From positions 1 to 33,067 of the forward strand of contig JAQGBZ010000553.1 of the NCBI GenBank assembly GCA_034687125.1: 33,067 bases of DNA, in the 5' to 3' direction. The notes below the pieces were generated by a model. The model was not told the DNA's origin. It did not search any database and saw only the letters and a program-made list of their open reading frames with translations. Shown here one piece after another: positions 1-9,384 of this stretch (positions are counted from its first letter, which is position 1; the number at the start of each line of letters is the position of its first letter). Source of the stretch: Neelides folsomi (lineage: Eukaryota; Arthropoda; Collembola; Neelipleona; Neelidae). The translations under genes and the position numbers were made by a program.

Positions 1-209
1 TCATTATTTTATTATAATATTGGCCTCATTTAAATCTTTACTATTTTCAAGAAAATCAATAATGAGAAAATCAATTGGCTCAAACATTTTTACATTTATC
101 AATAAATTTAAAGTGTACTTTGATAGCCGCCAAATGCAAAGGAGTTCTTACTCTCTCGTCAGCTTGGTCAATTTTTATTCCATGGTCCAATAACAATTTT
201 GGTTTATTG
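1..209 (-). pseudogene. Ankyrin-repeat fragment at window edge
   Basis: Read on the minus strand from about 209 to 80, one frame gives a recognisable ankyrin repeat: LLLDHG, then a polar loop, then TPLHLAA. The frame then meets a stop at about 80. A second frame across about 80-5 gives ankyrin-like text (IDFLIIDFLENSKDLN), which would need a one-base shift. No splice acceptor is visible on the upstream side, where the coding text runs straight into a tandem repeat. Ankyrin repeats are protein-binding scaffolds found in many families, so no function can be given. It is either a decayed copy or the edge of a gene continuing to the left of base 1. Confidence 0.45.
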
Positions 210-270
210 GGTTCAAGAGCCCTTGTGCCCTTTTTCGGGCACATGTGCCTTCTAATATGTGCCAACTTTT

Positions 271-350
271 GGGTTCAATGTGCCCACTTTGGGGTTCAAC
301 GTGCCTTTTTTGGGTCCAATTTGCCTCTTTTTGGGTTCAATGTGCCCGTT
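271..350. repeat. Tandem repeat, about 4 x 20 bp
   Basis: Four imperfect copies of a 20-21 bp unit of the form GGGTTCAATGTGCCC plus a T-rich tail start at about 271, 292, 312 and 333. The array is flanked by two copies of the perfect 12-bp palindrome GGCACATGTGCC at 238-249 and 355-366. Confidence 0.75.
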
Positions 351-420
351 TTAAGGCACATGTGCCCGTTTTTGTATCCAGGATCGAGACCCTGACCCAT
401 TATGTTCGTAAAGCTATGTA

Positions 421-801
421 AACCTAAAATATAATTGAGTTTTCTTAACTGCTACTCAACATAAGGATTTAACATGGGATCAACATCAACACCGCGGCAT
501 GGTAATCTCCCCTTTTACTGGATTCCGTTCTAAAAACCCAGGGAAAGTTGTTCGCTTAATAGTTAGAATTTTTAAAGAGCGCTTGTGTTAAATCAATATA
601 GCAGACATCTTTATTAAATCCTCTGCCATTTGAATTCCCATTTTACGATTTTCATAGAATAAGCAGTCCATCGCATGTTCTATCGATTGGCTATCTTGGA
701 ATTGGTGCCGCGGTGTTGGTTTCTTTGTTTTTTAAATTTTAAAATGGCTCCATGTTAAATCCCTATGTTGATGAGCAGTTAGAAAACTTAATTCTAGGTT
801 T
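421..801. mobile_element. Inverted-repeat (MITE-like) element, about 380 bp
   Basis: The left arm (about 421-499) and right arm (about 706-801) are reverse complements with a few indels. They share ATTTAACATGG, CAACACCGCGGCA and a block around AACTGCT. The roughly 200-bp centre has no open frame. No target duplication could be fixed because the arm ends are ragged. It is probably a non-autonomous DNA transposon or fold-back element. Confidence 0.65.
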
Positions 802-815
802 AGGTGTGTAGATTT

Positions 816-1547
816 AAGCCGCTAAAATCATTTACTGTTGAAAATTTAGAGATGAGGGTTATTTGCCACTACGAGGTCGCAAGAGCAATTGTTTAATAAA
901 TAAATGTACGTTATTTTAACACAAAAACTCGCACCTATTTTCATACCTATTTCCCAAAAATTCATACCTATCTAGGTACCTATTTTCTCGAATTTGGCAC
1001 CTAATCTTCACAGCCCTGCTTATAATTGAACAACAAAAACTAATAAAAAGTATAAATACTTGTACTAAATTTTTAACTAATGATATTACTTTGAAGTTAA
1101 TCCTAATCATTGTTAATTTGCTCACATTATATATTATATTTAATCGCTTTTTTGATAAGTGTTTTGATGGAATTACAATTTTCTGTTAGTTTAGATATTA
1201 CATATATACGTACTTTATAATAATAATTACCTAATATAAAATTAATGTTAATAACAGAAAACGATTATAGCTCATAATATCATAATATTTACATGTGGGT
1301 ATAGTATAAGTAACCAAGCTTAAAATAGAGATGTATTTTTTAAAATCCAAAGGCTATTCGAAAATACATGCTTGATAACCTAACATTAACAAGTATTCTA
1401 TGATTCTATACCATAAGTATTTGGGTCAACAATGAGCACATAAAAATATCTAATGAATAATATTAGGCCTATTGTAAATAATACCCCTTTGAAACTAGGC
1501 TCTCTGAATAAAGTCATTTTCATGAATCATAGTAAATATTTCGAAAT
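816..1547. other. Intergenic, nothing recognised
   Basis: AT-rich sequence. No exon with believable splice sites and no repeat structure was seen. Confidence 0.5.
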
Positions 1548-1555
1548 ATTATAAT

Positions 1556-1991
1556 TAGGGATGCTACGAGTAGTGAATTTCAAATTCGAGTCGAGTTCGA
1601 GTAGTTGATCCGCTATTCGAGTCGAATTCGAGTATAACATATTTTAATTTAATTTATGTCATTTTATCACACACTATTCTCGAATATTATTCAGTTTCGT
1701 AATTTTAATTTTAAAATTAACAGTAAAGCTCACTTTAAATATATAAATTGTTTGATTAAAAATTATCATCATTAATGTAATTTTTATGGTCAAGGTTCAG
1801 ATATTGTGACAAAAATTAGCAAACATTTCCCGAAAACGTGCAGTTATTACAACAAAATGAGCAATGGTTGCCCGAAAATGGGGAGGAAATAGAATAAAGT
1901 GACCATTTTCGAGTACTCGCGAGTAACTCGAAAAAATTGAAATTCACTTGAGTCGAGTCGAGTACTCGAACTCGAACTCGTAGCATCCCTA
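1556..1991. mobile_element. hAT-type MITE, 436 bp, with 8-bp target duplication
   Basis: The ends are perfect 16-bp inverted repeats, TAGGGATGCTACGAGT at the left and its complement at the right, followed by sub-terminal CGAGT/TCGAG runs in both arms. The element is flanked by identical 8-bp direct repeats ATTATAAT at 1548-1555 and 1992-1999. An 8-bp duplication with a TAGGGATG-like terminus is characteristic of hAT transposition. There is no coding capacity, so it is non-autonomous. It lies about 70 bp downstream of the GST stop codon. Confidence 0.85.
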
Positions 1992-2057
1992 ATTATAATA
2001 TCAAATTATTAATTATCATTGAGTATTATTTATTCATCGTGATTCGAGGAAGATTTA

Positions 2058-3075
2058 TTAGATTAAATGAATAGCCGATGGACTGAAACAAGGACCTTTG
2101 ATGTACTTGTCTGATTCAATGTACTTCGCAATTTGAGGAATCTTCTCAAATCTACTCATATAAGAAATCAGATTGTCATGAACAGAAACAAGTTTTGGAT
2201 CGTAAGTTTTGTTCCAGTGTAAAACTTCATAAGTCCAAAAATCCACATACGTTATCTAAATCAACCGAAAAATTATTAATAATTAAGTAATTTTAATCAT
2301 TAAAGCATTCTTTCATTTTACATTATCTCCCATTATCCAGTTTTTTGAACCAATGTACTCGGATAACTTTTTAATATTTGTAGGTTGCACGTTATTGAAA
2401 CGCTCAATGATTTCCTCCTATAAACATATAACATGTTATTAAAGATGTTATTAACTATTCAACTCCAACAATAAATTAATAATTTTGACATATAAAAACA
2501 TTCACCGTGTGATAGTAGCAAACAGGAACCAGAATTTTATTTCCCAAATCAAAAGCAAAAGATTCGACCATTTCCATTTCAACTGTTTCATTAATATTCT
2601 CATTTAAACCTAGCAGCTTAGGATCGTATTTCCTCGCAATGTGTTTCAAAATTGCTCGTGACTCTGTAACTTTAACTTCTTCATCAATCCAATATGGGAT
2701 CTAATGATAATATAGTAAATTAGCAAATTAAATAATTTTATACTAATTGTAGGTCTGTATATTAATCACATTAGGAAAAGTGAGTCCAAGAGTGAATTTT
2801 TCGGAAAGCCAATCATCTCTGTCAACGTTTTTCCCAGTCCCTGTCATTTGATAACGACGCTCATCATAGTAAATGTTCAAATATTCAAGAAGAAAACGTG
2901 CTGGCTGGGCTAACTAAAATCAAATAATAATCAAATCTTATATCAATATACCTAAGACTGAAAAATATTAATAAAAATAAAATGGGAAAATAAAATAACG
3001 ACATACCCCACGTATATTCCAATACCCAAGTATAGGACGACCAAGCATAGGAAGACCAGGTTTTGATTCGACCAT
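2058..3075 (-). CDS. Glutathione S-transferase, Mu class (5 exons, 233 aa)
   Basis: Cytosolic enzyme that conjugates glutathione to electrophiles, for detoxification. Exons on the minus strand are 3075-3007, 2913-2770, 2700-2506, 2417-2322 and 2255-2058; all introns are phase 0 with GT-AG ends. The start is the first ATG before the thioredoxin-like domain. The N-terminus shows ILGYWNIRG, the Mu signature with its catalytic Tyr, then LAQPARFLLEYL and WLSEKFTLGLTFPN. The glutathione-site region reads TESRAILKHIARKY, where Mu enzymes usually have QSNAI. The C-terminal all-helical domain contains FWTYEVLHWN and ISRFEKIP-like text (SRFEKIPQIAKYI), matching vertebrate Mu enzymes. Length is slightly above the usual ~218 aa because of about nine extra N-terminal residues. 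The gene looks intact. Class assignment is confident; substrate is not predictable. Confidence 0.93.
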
Positions 3076-3577
3076 TCTAAATTCTTGGCTTGTAAACTTG
3101 TGCTTTGATTTAGGCGAAATGATTAATTTTGTAAGATTATAACACGATTAAATGATTAATTTTGTAACACGTAGATATCTATTATATAAATTACTATTAA
3201 AGCAGTTAATCAATGTTGACACTAATTTAATTTTTTAGTTCTATATTAACTGATATGGATATACATTTTTGTGATATGTATTATGAAAATTATATTTGAT
3301 GACTGATGTACTGATGACATTGATGGGGAATATTATTTATATTATATACCGTAAATTACATATATATAAGTATATATTTATATATTAAGTAAAATATGTA
3401 AACATAGCGTATAGAGTAATAATGATGAAATTGACGATACATGGAGAGATCAGTCAGATCAGATCAGGTTCAATGCAATTAAAAGGTTCAATACATACTC
3501 TAATTATTTTTGCAATGTAACTTCTTTATGACCTTATGAGTACTGACAATTTACTGACATTGACCACAAATTGCTTA
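3076..3577. other. GST upstream region
   Basis: AT-rich DNA upstream of the GST start codon, presumably holding its promoter and 5' untranslated sequence. No clear TATA box or other motif stands out. Confidence 0.4.
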
Positions 3578-3587
3578 TACGATATAT

Positions 3588-4120
3588 AGTACAGAGGGCG
3601 AGGCGTTCCATTTTACAGGCCCCAAATATCATACCAAGAGATGAATTCCCGCCTATATTAATTATACCGCCTAAGAACTCAATAGGATAATATTCTTTGC
3701 ATTAATTTTTCACATAATATTAATTAAATTCCAAAAGGGTAAGAAATTAAGTAAAATTGGTAGCCTGCTCAGTGCTCTTCTCCATTATTGGCATATTAAT
3801 ATCTTCGACTTTGTTGACAAAGATCGAAGACCAAAATTAATCCATCACTGATCATTTCCCCTAAAGCAAAGACATATTCGGGGTTTATCAAAATTTGTTG
3901 AAACCCATGTATGAGCAGAAAACACTTTTTGGCTAATTGAATCCTGACCCGCCTCTTAAAATATCTAAAACCGCCGACATAGAGGGGATCAATATGGCCG
4001 ATTTTTAATGGGGATATAGATTAATGCTAATTACTCTTGATTATGGGGTTTTTAATTGAAAATACAAAAATAATTTGAACAAATGGGCCATGTAAAATGG
4101 AACGTCTCGCCCTGTAGTAG
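3588..4120. mobile_element. Terminal-inverted-repeat element, 533 bp, 10-bp direct repeats
   Basis: The termini match in inverted orientation over about 30 bp: the core GTTCCATTTTACA lies at 3605-3617, preceded by GGGCGAGGC, and its complement sits at 4089-4112. Identical 10-bp direct repeats TACGATATAT lie outside the ends at 3578-3587 and 4121-4130. There is no open frame inside. A 9-11 bp duplication with TIRs is typical of Mutator-like elements; a hAT element with a shorter duplication is the alternative. Confidence 0.75.
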
Positions 4121-4613
4121 TACGATATATGCTCGTATAAAGTAGTATAATAATATAAAAACTAATACTCAAATTAATGTTACCTCATGAAAATTCCCAA
4201 CTCATATAATACCTACTAATGTTTAACTAAAAGTTAATAAATATGCCAAATATTATAAGTTGTAATATAACTTTTTATGCAACATCAAATGTAAAGTCAA
4301 TATTTAAATAATTTCGTAATTTATCGTTAATAGTATACTTAATTAATAAATTATTAGTATAAAATATTAATTAAACAGTGAGTCTATTCAAAAATCCAAC
4401 AGAACTTTATTTACTCTAGATCAGTTCGTTTCTTTCAAACAAGTAGATTTATAACAAGTGAATATATTCTAACATTAATTTTTAAGTAAGTTGTATGTAT
4501 ACAAGATAGTTGACTAAAACAGATTTCTTGATCTTACCTCTTGAAAAGGATTTTAAGATAAGGTTTCAAGTTTATGTACAATTAATTAGATATAATTAAT
4601 AATTGAGAGTAGT

Positions 4614-4810
4614 TATTATAGCTCATTCACTCTCAACTGACCGGTGAAAATTGAATCATGTTAATTGACCGGGGAATAGAATGTCATGTCACCAGAAAAT
4701 TATTAGTACATTTAAATGTAAATAAATATCGGTTTATTTTAATTTCAAATAACTAATCAAGTAACATGATTCAATTTTCACCGGCCAGTTGAGAGTGAAT
4801 CAACTATATT
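4614..4810. mobile_element. MITE with ~40-bp inverted repeats
   Basis: The left arm at 4625-4662 begins ATTCACTCTCAACTG and continues CCGGTGAAAATTGAATCATG. The right arm at 4762-4800 is its reverse complement with one mismatch in the core. Homology extends less perfectly outward to about 4614 and 4810. A second partial copy of TTAATTGACCGG follows the left arm. There is no coding sequence, and the target duplication is unclear. Confidence 0.75.
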
Positions 4811-5200
4811 AAAAAATTTATATGGAATTTTATAATGGAGCAGAGATGTGTGTTTATAAATGTAAAAAAGAAATTTCTAAATGATAAACTTTTGAATGTT
4901 TTCAATTTGAAACCCTAATTAATAGTGGAATAGACTAATAATCATAAATAGAGTATAAAAGTACATTAGACTTATAGAGCTAATTTTTATATAAAATATT
5001 AAAATGATTATTAATACTATTTATTGAATTAATCAAGTAATAATAATTTAATGAAATGTTTTAAAGTTAATATGTAATTATGTAGTGTATATCGATTATA
5101 ATACTTTACAATCTGTAAATTATTCAATTATTAATTAATTAAACGCTGAAACAAAAAATAAATTTCTTAAATCTAAGTTGACACGAAGTATGGATAAACG
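4811..5200. other. Intergenic, nothing recognised
   Basis: AT-rich DNA downstream of the 240-aa protein gene. No exon or repeat was identified. Confidence 0.4.
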
Positions 5201-7418
5201 CTATGATAGTTCAATGACAACATGTGGAGTCTTTTTCTTGGCCAATGGATTATCTGACTGACCCAAAGGAAGTGATGAAGATAATTTCAACGATGGAACA
5301 ACTGGGCGCTTAAACCACAATTTCTGAAATAAAGAAATTAGAAAGAAATGTAATAAATGCTATTTAAACCATATGGAAGAACTTCATATAAATCTTAAGG
5401 ATTAGGCATTGAATACAAACCGTTTATTTAATAAGTAAACATAGGGATATTAAAACATGTAAAAATAACAAACATTTCTATGGATTTCCATATCATTTTC
5501 ATTATCCCTATGTTGACTTATTAAAGTGGAAAGCTTGTATGCAATTAAGTATATATTTTTAATAAATTAGCTCATCATATTGGAATATATTCTTAATTTA
5601 ATATTATTTATTTAATATTGTATAGGTATTACCAATATGATGATTGTAATATTTTTTATAATCCAATTTTTTTTACCTCAGATAGATTAGGGTTTAAGGA
5701 CTGATTTCGTTGGTTGCATTTTAAAACATTGGGTTTAACAATATTTTCAAATACGATAAAAACATCTTCATCGACTTCTTTAGAAACTTCCACAATTGAT
5801 GTCTTACGGATGGGTTCATCTGTCTTTCTTAGGAAACATTTGCTCTTCAAATTATTGACATGTAAAGAAGGAGGTAGCGATCGAAATTCCTGAACGGGCT
5901 TGGAAACGCTGGTCACATTTTTGGAATCGGGTTTCCTCTTGGGTTTGATTCCAATTGATTTTAACTTTGGTTTGGTTGTTTTTGAGTTCGAAGTAGAGCG
6001 GAGAGGACGGAGTTTCATTTCCGAAATAAGTCGAGCAAAGCGCTTCTTCTTGTCTTCTCGGGGGATATCTTTATAGCTTTTCATCTTGTCTCGGAACTAT
6101 TAATTTTAAAATCGTCTTCGTTAATATTTTTATTATTTATAAATTATATCTATTTACATTAGTTAAAATGTTAAATTACTATCATTGTTCGAATAAATTC
6201 AAAAACTTTACACCTTTATACAGTATTATACTTCACTTTTTAATGGATCCCTACATTTTGATCGTTAAGTTTTAACCTTAATTCTTTTTACATTAATGCC
6301 ATTAGATCTTAACATTTATTTACCTTAAACTCTTAATACCTTCACATGTATTGATCGTATTTTTCATATCTTTGGGTTAATCTTATCGTAATAACTATTT
6401 GATCGTAAAAATTAAAAAAATCAAGTCGAATCTTCAGATCTCGAGTAGGTCGAGTTGATACCCCTGTGTTAGGAGAAAAAAATCGACACCCGGCCGAAAT
6501 TTGTTTTGAGTTTTAAATATTTTAAAAATTAGAGCATCAAAATGATAAAAATGATGTCAAATTAATTAGTTTTTAAGGCTAAAAATTAAAAAATTTTGGT
6601 CTTTGGCCAATATGATTATTGATATTTGTAGTTAAAATTTTCTCATCAATAAAGGGTCTCATCACTAATTCTAGCCTAAATATCAAAAAAATTTCTAGAG
6701 ACCTAAAGGTTCCTTTAATTACTCTTGCCTATTTAGAATTTTATCGGAGCAAAACGGAACGGTAAAACTATTATAAAAAACTAATTTCAAAAATTTCAAA
6801 ATGGGAGGCCTTCAGTTCAAAAAAATTTCTCGGCACCGTGTAGTTAATTAGGATATTTATTTCAAAAATATTTTTCAGGACCTGGCGGTCCCGTAGGTAA
6901 TTATGACCTTGATTTCAAATTTCCCATTGAAATTTATAATGGTCTCCCTGTATTAAGGTATTAATGTGATAAGGTTTAAAATCATTAATGTGTCAACTAT
7001 TAAGGTAAGAAAATTACGATCAGAATGGTATAAGGCTTAAACGCATAAGGTGTTTCAAGCGGGTACCCTTTTTAATTGGTGATTTAATAAAATTTAAAAT
7101 AAATAAATAAATAGTTTAATTTAATTTTCACTATTGTATAAAGATATCTTACAATAGCGTCAGGCAATCTTCTTATTTTAACCTTCGGTTGAAACGCTCT
7201 GTTTTCATCTATTTTAAAAAATTATATAATTTAATTATAAAATAAAATTATATTCATATTATAAAGAAGCAAGCCATTTTAAAATTTTACTTACTCGAAT
7301 TTTTATTCGGGATAAGACCAAGACACAATAAAAATTTTATTTTTGGAAGATTAGCTTGAATAGTTGATAAACCATTATCATTGAATTTCAAATATTTTTT
7401 ATTCTCGCCTGTCTGCAT
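5201..7418 (-). CDS. Unrecognised basic protein, 240 aa, 4 exons
   Basis: I do not recognise the family. Exons on the minus strand are 7418-7295, 7208-7153, 6096-5677 and 5323-5201. Phases agree (1, 0, 0) and the splice sites are good (GTAAGT, GTAAGA, GAGGTAAAA; acceptors TTTTAAAATAG, TTAATAG and TTTCAG). The start ATG has an in-frame TAA 12 nt upstream. Residues 1-41 contain a short hydrophobic stretch (FLLCLGLIP). The middle is rich in Lys, Arg and Ser (DKKKRFARLISEM, then KPKRKP), suggesting a nuclear or nucleic-acid-associated protein. An acidic patch (EVDEDVFIVFE) precedes the Asn/Ser-rich part, and the tail ends KKKTPHVVIELS. The long exon alone would read as a shorter 142-aa protein running into the intron; the spliced model is better supported. 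Function unknown. Confidence 0.7.
5410..5545. mobile_element. Small inverted-repeat element inside an intron
   Basis: The left arm (about 5410-5451) and the reverse complement of the right arm (about 5503-5545) share TTTAATAAGT plus AACATAGGGATA and a diverged outer part. It sits in the last intron of the 240-aa protein gene. The AACATAGGGAT core also occurs in the element at 421-801, so the two may be related. Confidence 0.6.
6205..7060. repeat. Diverged long inverted repeat filling an intron
   Basis: Bases about 6205-6330 and the reverse complement of about 6950-7060 resemble each other over roughly 100 bp: both read ACACCTT, then a TGATCGT block, then TTACCTTAA/TTAACCTTAA and ACATTAATG. 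Between them, diverged copies of a CAAAAAAATTTCT motif recur at about 6680, 6820 and 6860. The whole lies in the 1,056-bp second intron of the 240-aa protein gene, the longest intron in the window apart from transposon DNA. It is probably an old transposon insertion. Identity was judged by eye. Confidence 0.4.
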
Positions 7419-8650
7419 CTCAAAATCTGGAATTTATTTATCACATATTTATTTTTATCTTTGATGAACTCATTGAACTTTACAAATTGAATGAAACATC
7501 TGATTTTCGATGGAACTATAATTGATATTTTCTGCTTTTAAGAAAGTACAAAGTAGGATTTCACAAGATTAAAATATATTTGAAGAGAAATGAAGGAAGA
7601 GTATGGTGACTTTAAACTGGATTGTTATGAGTATGAGTTGATGTTAAGTTGAGGGGTCTGAAGTGGGGTGGATTTGGATGGGTGGTTTTTGCTATCAAAG
7701 TTGGGCACTTTTACCCGATCGGAAAAGGAACCCTATGGTATGGTCACTTATGGTATGGCCCACCAGTCCACCTAGCATAAGATCTCTTGACCTTTTTTAT
7801 ATTTTTAAATTAACAAATCCTAATAAATTTCATACAAGTCCTATGAATACTTGGAAGTCAGGGATCTCCGTTGACCTTTTTTTAAAATTACATTTTTCCT
7901 CGCAGATAATATATGAGGCATTCCAAGCCTAATGTAAAATGAATTTTCGCATGAGCGCAAGATATAAGGGGCCGGATTCTCTATTGGTCGCTGTATCTTA
8001 CAATATTATAAAGGATCTTTCGTACATTACACCTGCTATGTTGAGGAAAATGTTTCTGACTTGGAATCGTATTCGTCTTTGTTATGACTTTGATAGAATT
8101 CACACAGAGACCAATTTAACAAATAAAACTTTAGTATAAACCCAAAAGAGACCCTCTTACATACTGTATAGTGCAATAGTCTAATTTTAAATTAAGAAAA
8201 AAGGGCAACGAAGGTTAATAACATGCAAGTTTCTTTACATTGAATTGTTATGCAATCTAATAGCAATAGTTACTTGTAACCATTTTAGAGAAAAAATGTC
8301 AACGTAGACCCCTGACATTCCCAGTAATTATAGATAAAAAACATGCATGACCCAGGGTGACATTATCAGTCCTTTTTAACTCTGAATAGAAATCTGCTTA
8401 ATTTGTGCATTTTTTATGAAAATTGTATAGAAAATCTCTGATGCTATTATTTTCAACTATAAAGGATTATATTTAAAAAAAATCTAGAGGATGCTACTGG
8501 GACAATAGCTACGCTTGCATTATTGTCCAAAATCTGGTTAGTAAAACATCAGCACTACCTGCAATGAACTGAACTGAAGTTGAGCTACAATAATGAGAGG
8601 AAAGTAAAATGTTGAACTTGAAAATTTATAAAGTTTTGATCCTTCTCGGA
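7419..8650. other. Intergenic, no gene recognised
   Basis: Two modest open frames on the plus strand (7663-7932 and 7939-8139) have no recognisable domain, no good splice sites and no continuation, and were not called. The base composition at 7640-7800 is less AT-rich than its surroundings, which may mark old repeat DNA. Confidence 0.4.
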
Positions 8651-8820
8651 GGTTCTGCCGGTGTGGTGGGTAATAGTGTAGAGCGTATAAAAGTGTGATT
8701 TCTTTTGTTATAGGTTAAGTTAGGTTTGGAAAGAAGGCGTTGGTGGTTACTCCTACCCTTTAACATTAGGGCTCCACACTTTTACACGCGACACGCTTTT
8801 ACCTACGACACCGGACGCCG
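8651..8820. repeat. Fold-back (inverted repeat) element, GC-richer
   Basis: The left arm 8651-8697 and right arm 8775-8820 are imperfect reverse complements: CCGGTGTGGTGGGTAA pairs with TTACCTACGACACCGG, and TATAAAAGTGTG with CACACTTTTACA. Sequence from 8650 to 8960 is GC-richer than its surroundings. The open frame across it (8726-8944) looks like a chance reading of the repeat. Confidence 0.55.
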
Positions 8821-8825
8821 TACCC

Positions 8826-9384
8826 GTTTAGTTGTGAGGTGTAATACGACTGTCGTATGTTATGTATTACGAAACGTTCATACGTTCTGCTTCTCGTCAA
8901 CGAAATCGAACTTAGCGGGACTCACTCTCTCACTCCATTGGTAGATCAATTTTCAATCATCGCGCTGGACAGGCGTGTGAAAAAAATTGGTTTTATTTTC
9001 ATATAATATAGGTATTTGTAATTTATACTATCGTAGGTGAGTCACCTTGGGGTGAGTCACAGCCACCTAGAGTGACTGTTGGCCCAACAGCTGTTCGCTC
9101 TAGAGTTCATGCTTTTTATAACGTCATTTACACATAACACATAATATTAAAATAGGTATGTCAAAATATGCTATTTTCTCGCATTAGAGAATTCGTTCTA
9201 CGACATTGTTAATGTTGATTGCAATTTATAGCTGAACACAATTAAGAACAATTTTTACTGCGATTGAGGTTTAAAATTCAGTATGGCAAAAGACTATTAA
9301 TTACATGTATGAAGACGTTAGAATAATACAGATACCTATGTAAGGTTTTAAAATAATCTTTAATGCACATTTATAGGATTTTAC
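8826..9384. other. Region downstream of the TRPA1-like gene
   Basis: No gene was seen. It holds two TGAGTCA heptamers (9038-9044 and 9053-9059), 15 bp apart, which match the AP-1/CNC binding consensus; no function can be claimed from two heptamers. Confidence 0.35.

Noticed and set aside
2321..2770. Possible defect in the GST gene because some donors (GTGATT, GTAAAA) are weak
   Set aside because: All exons join in phase 0 and the protein matches the Mu class from end to end, so the weak donors are probably used.
7663..8139. Two consecutive plus-strand open frames of 89 and 66 codons
   Set aside because: No domain, no splice signals that extend them and no codon pattern like the neighbouring genes; likely chance frames in less AT-rich DNA.
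8726..8944. 72-codon plus-strand frame rich in Arg and His
   Set aside because: It overlaps one arm of a fold-back repeat, starts without a good context and matches nothing known.
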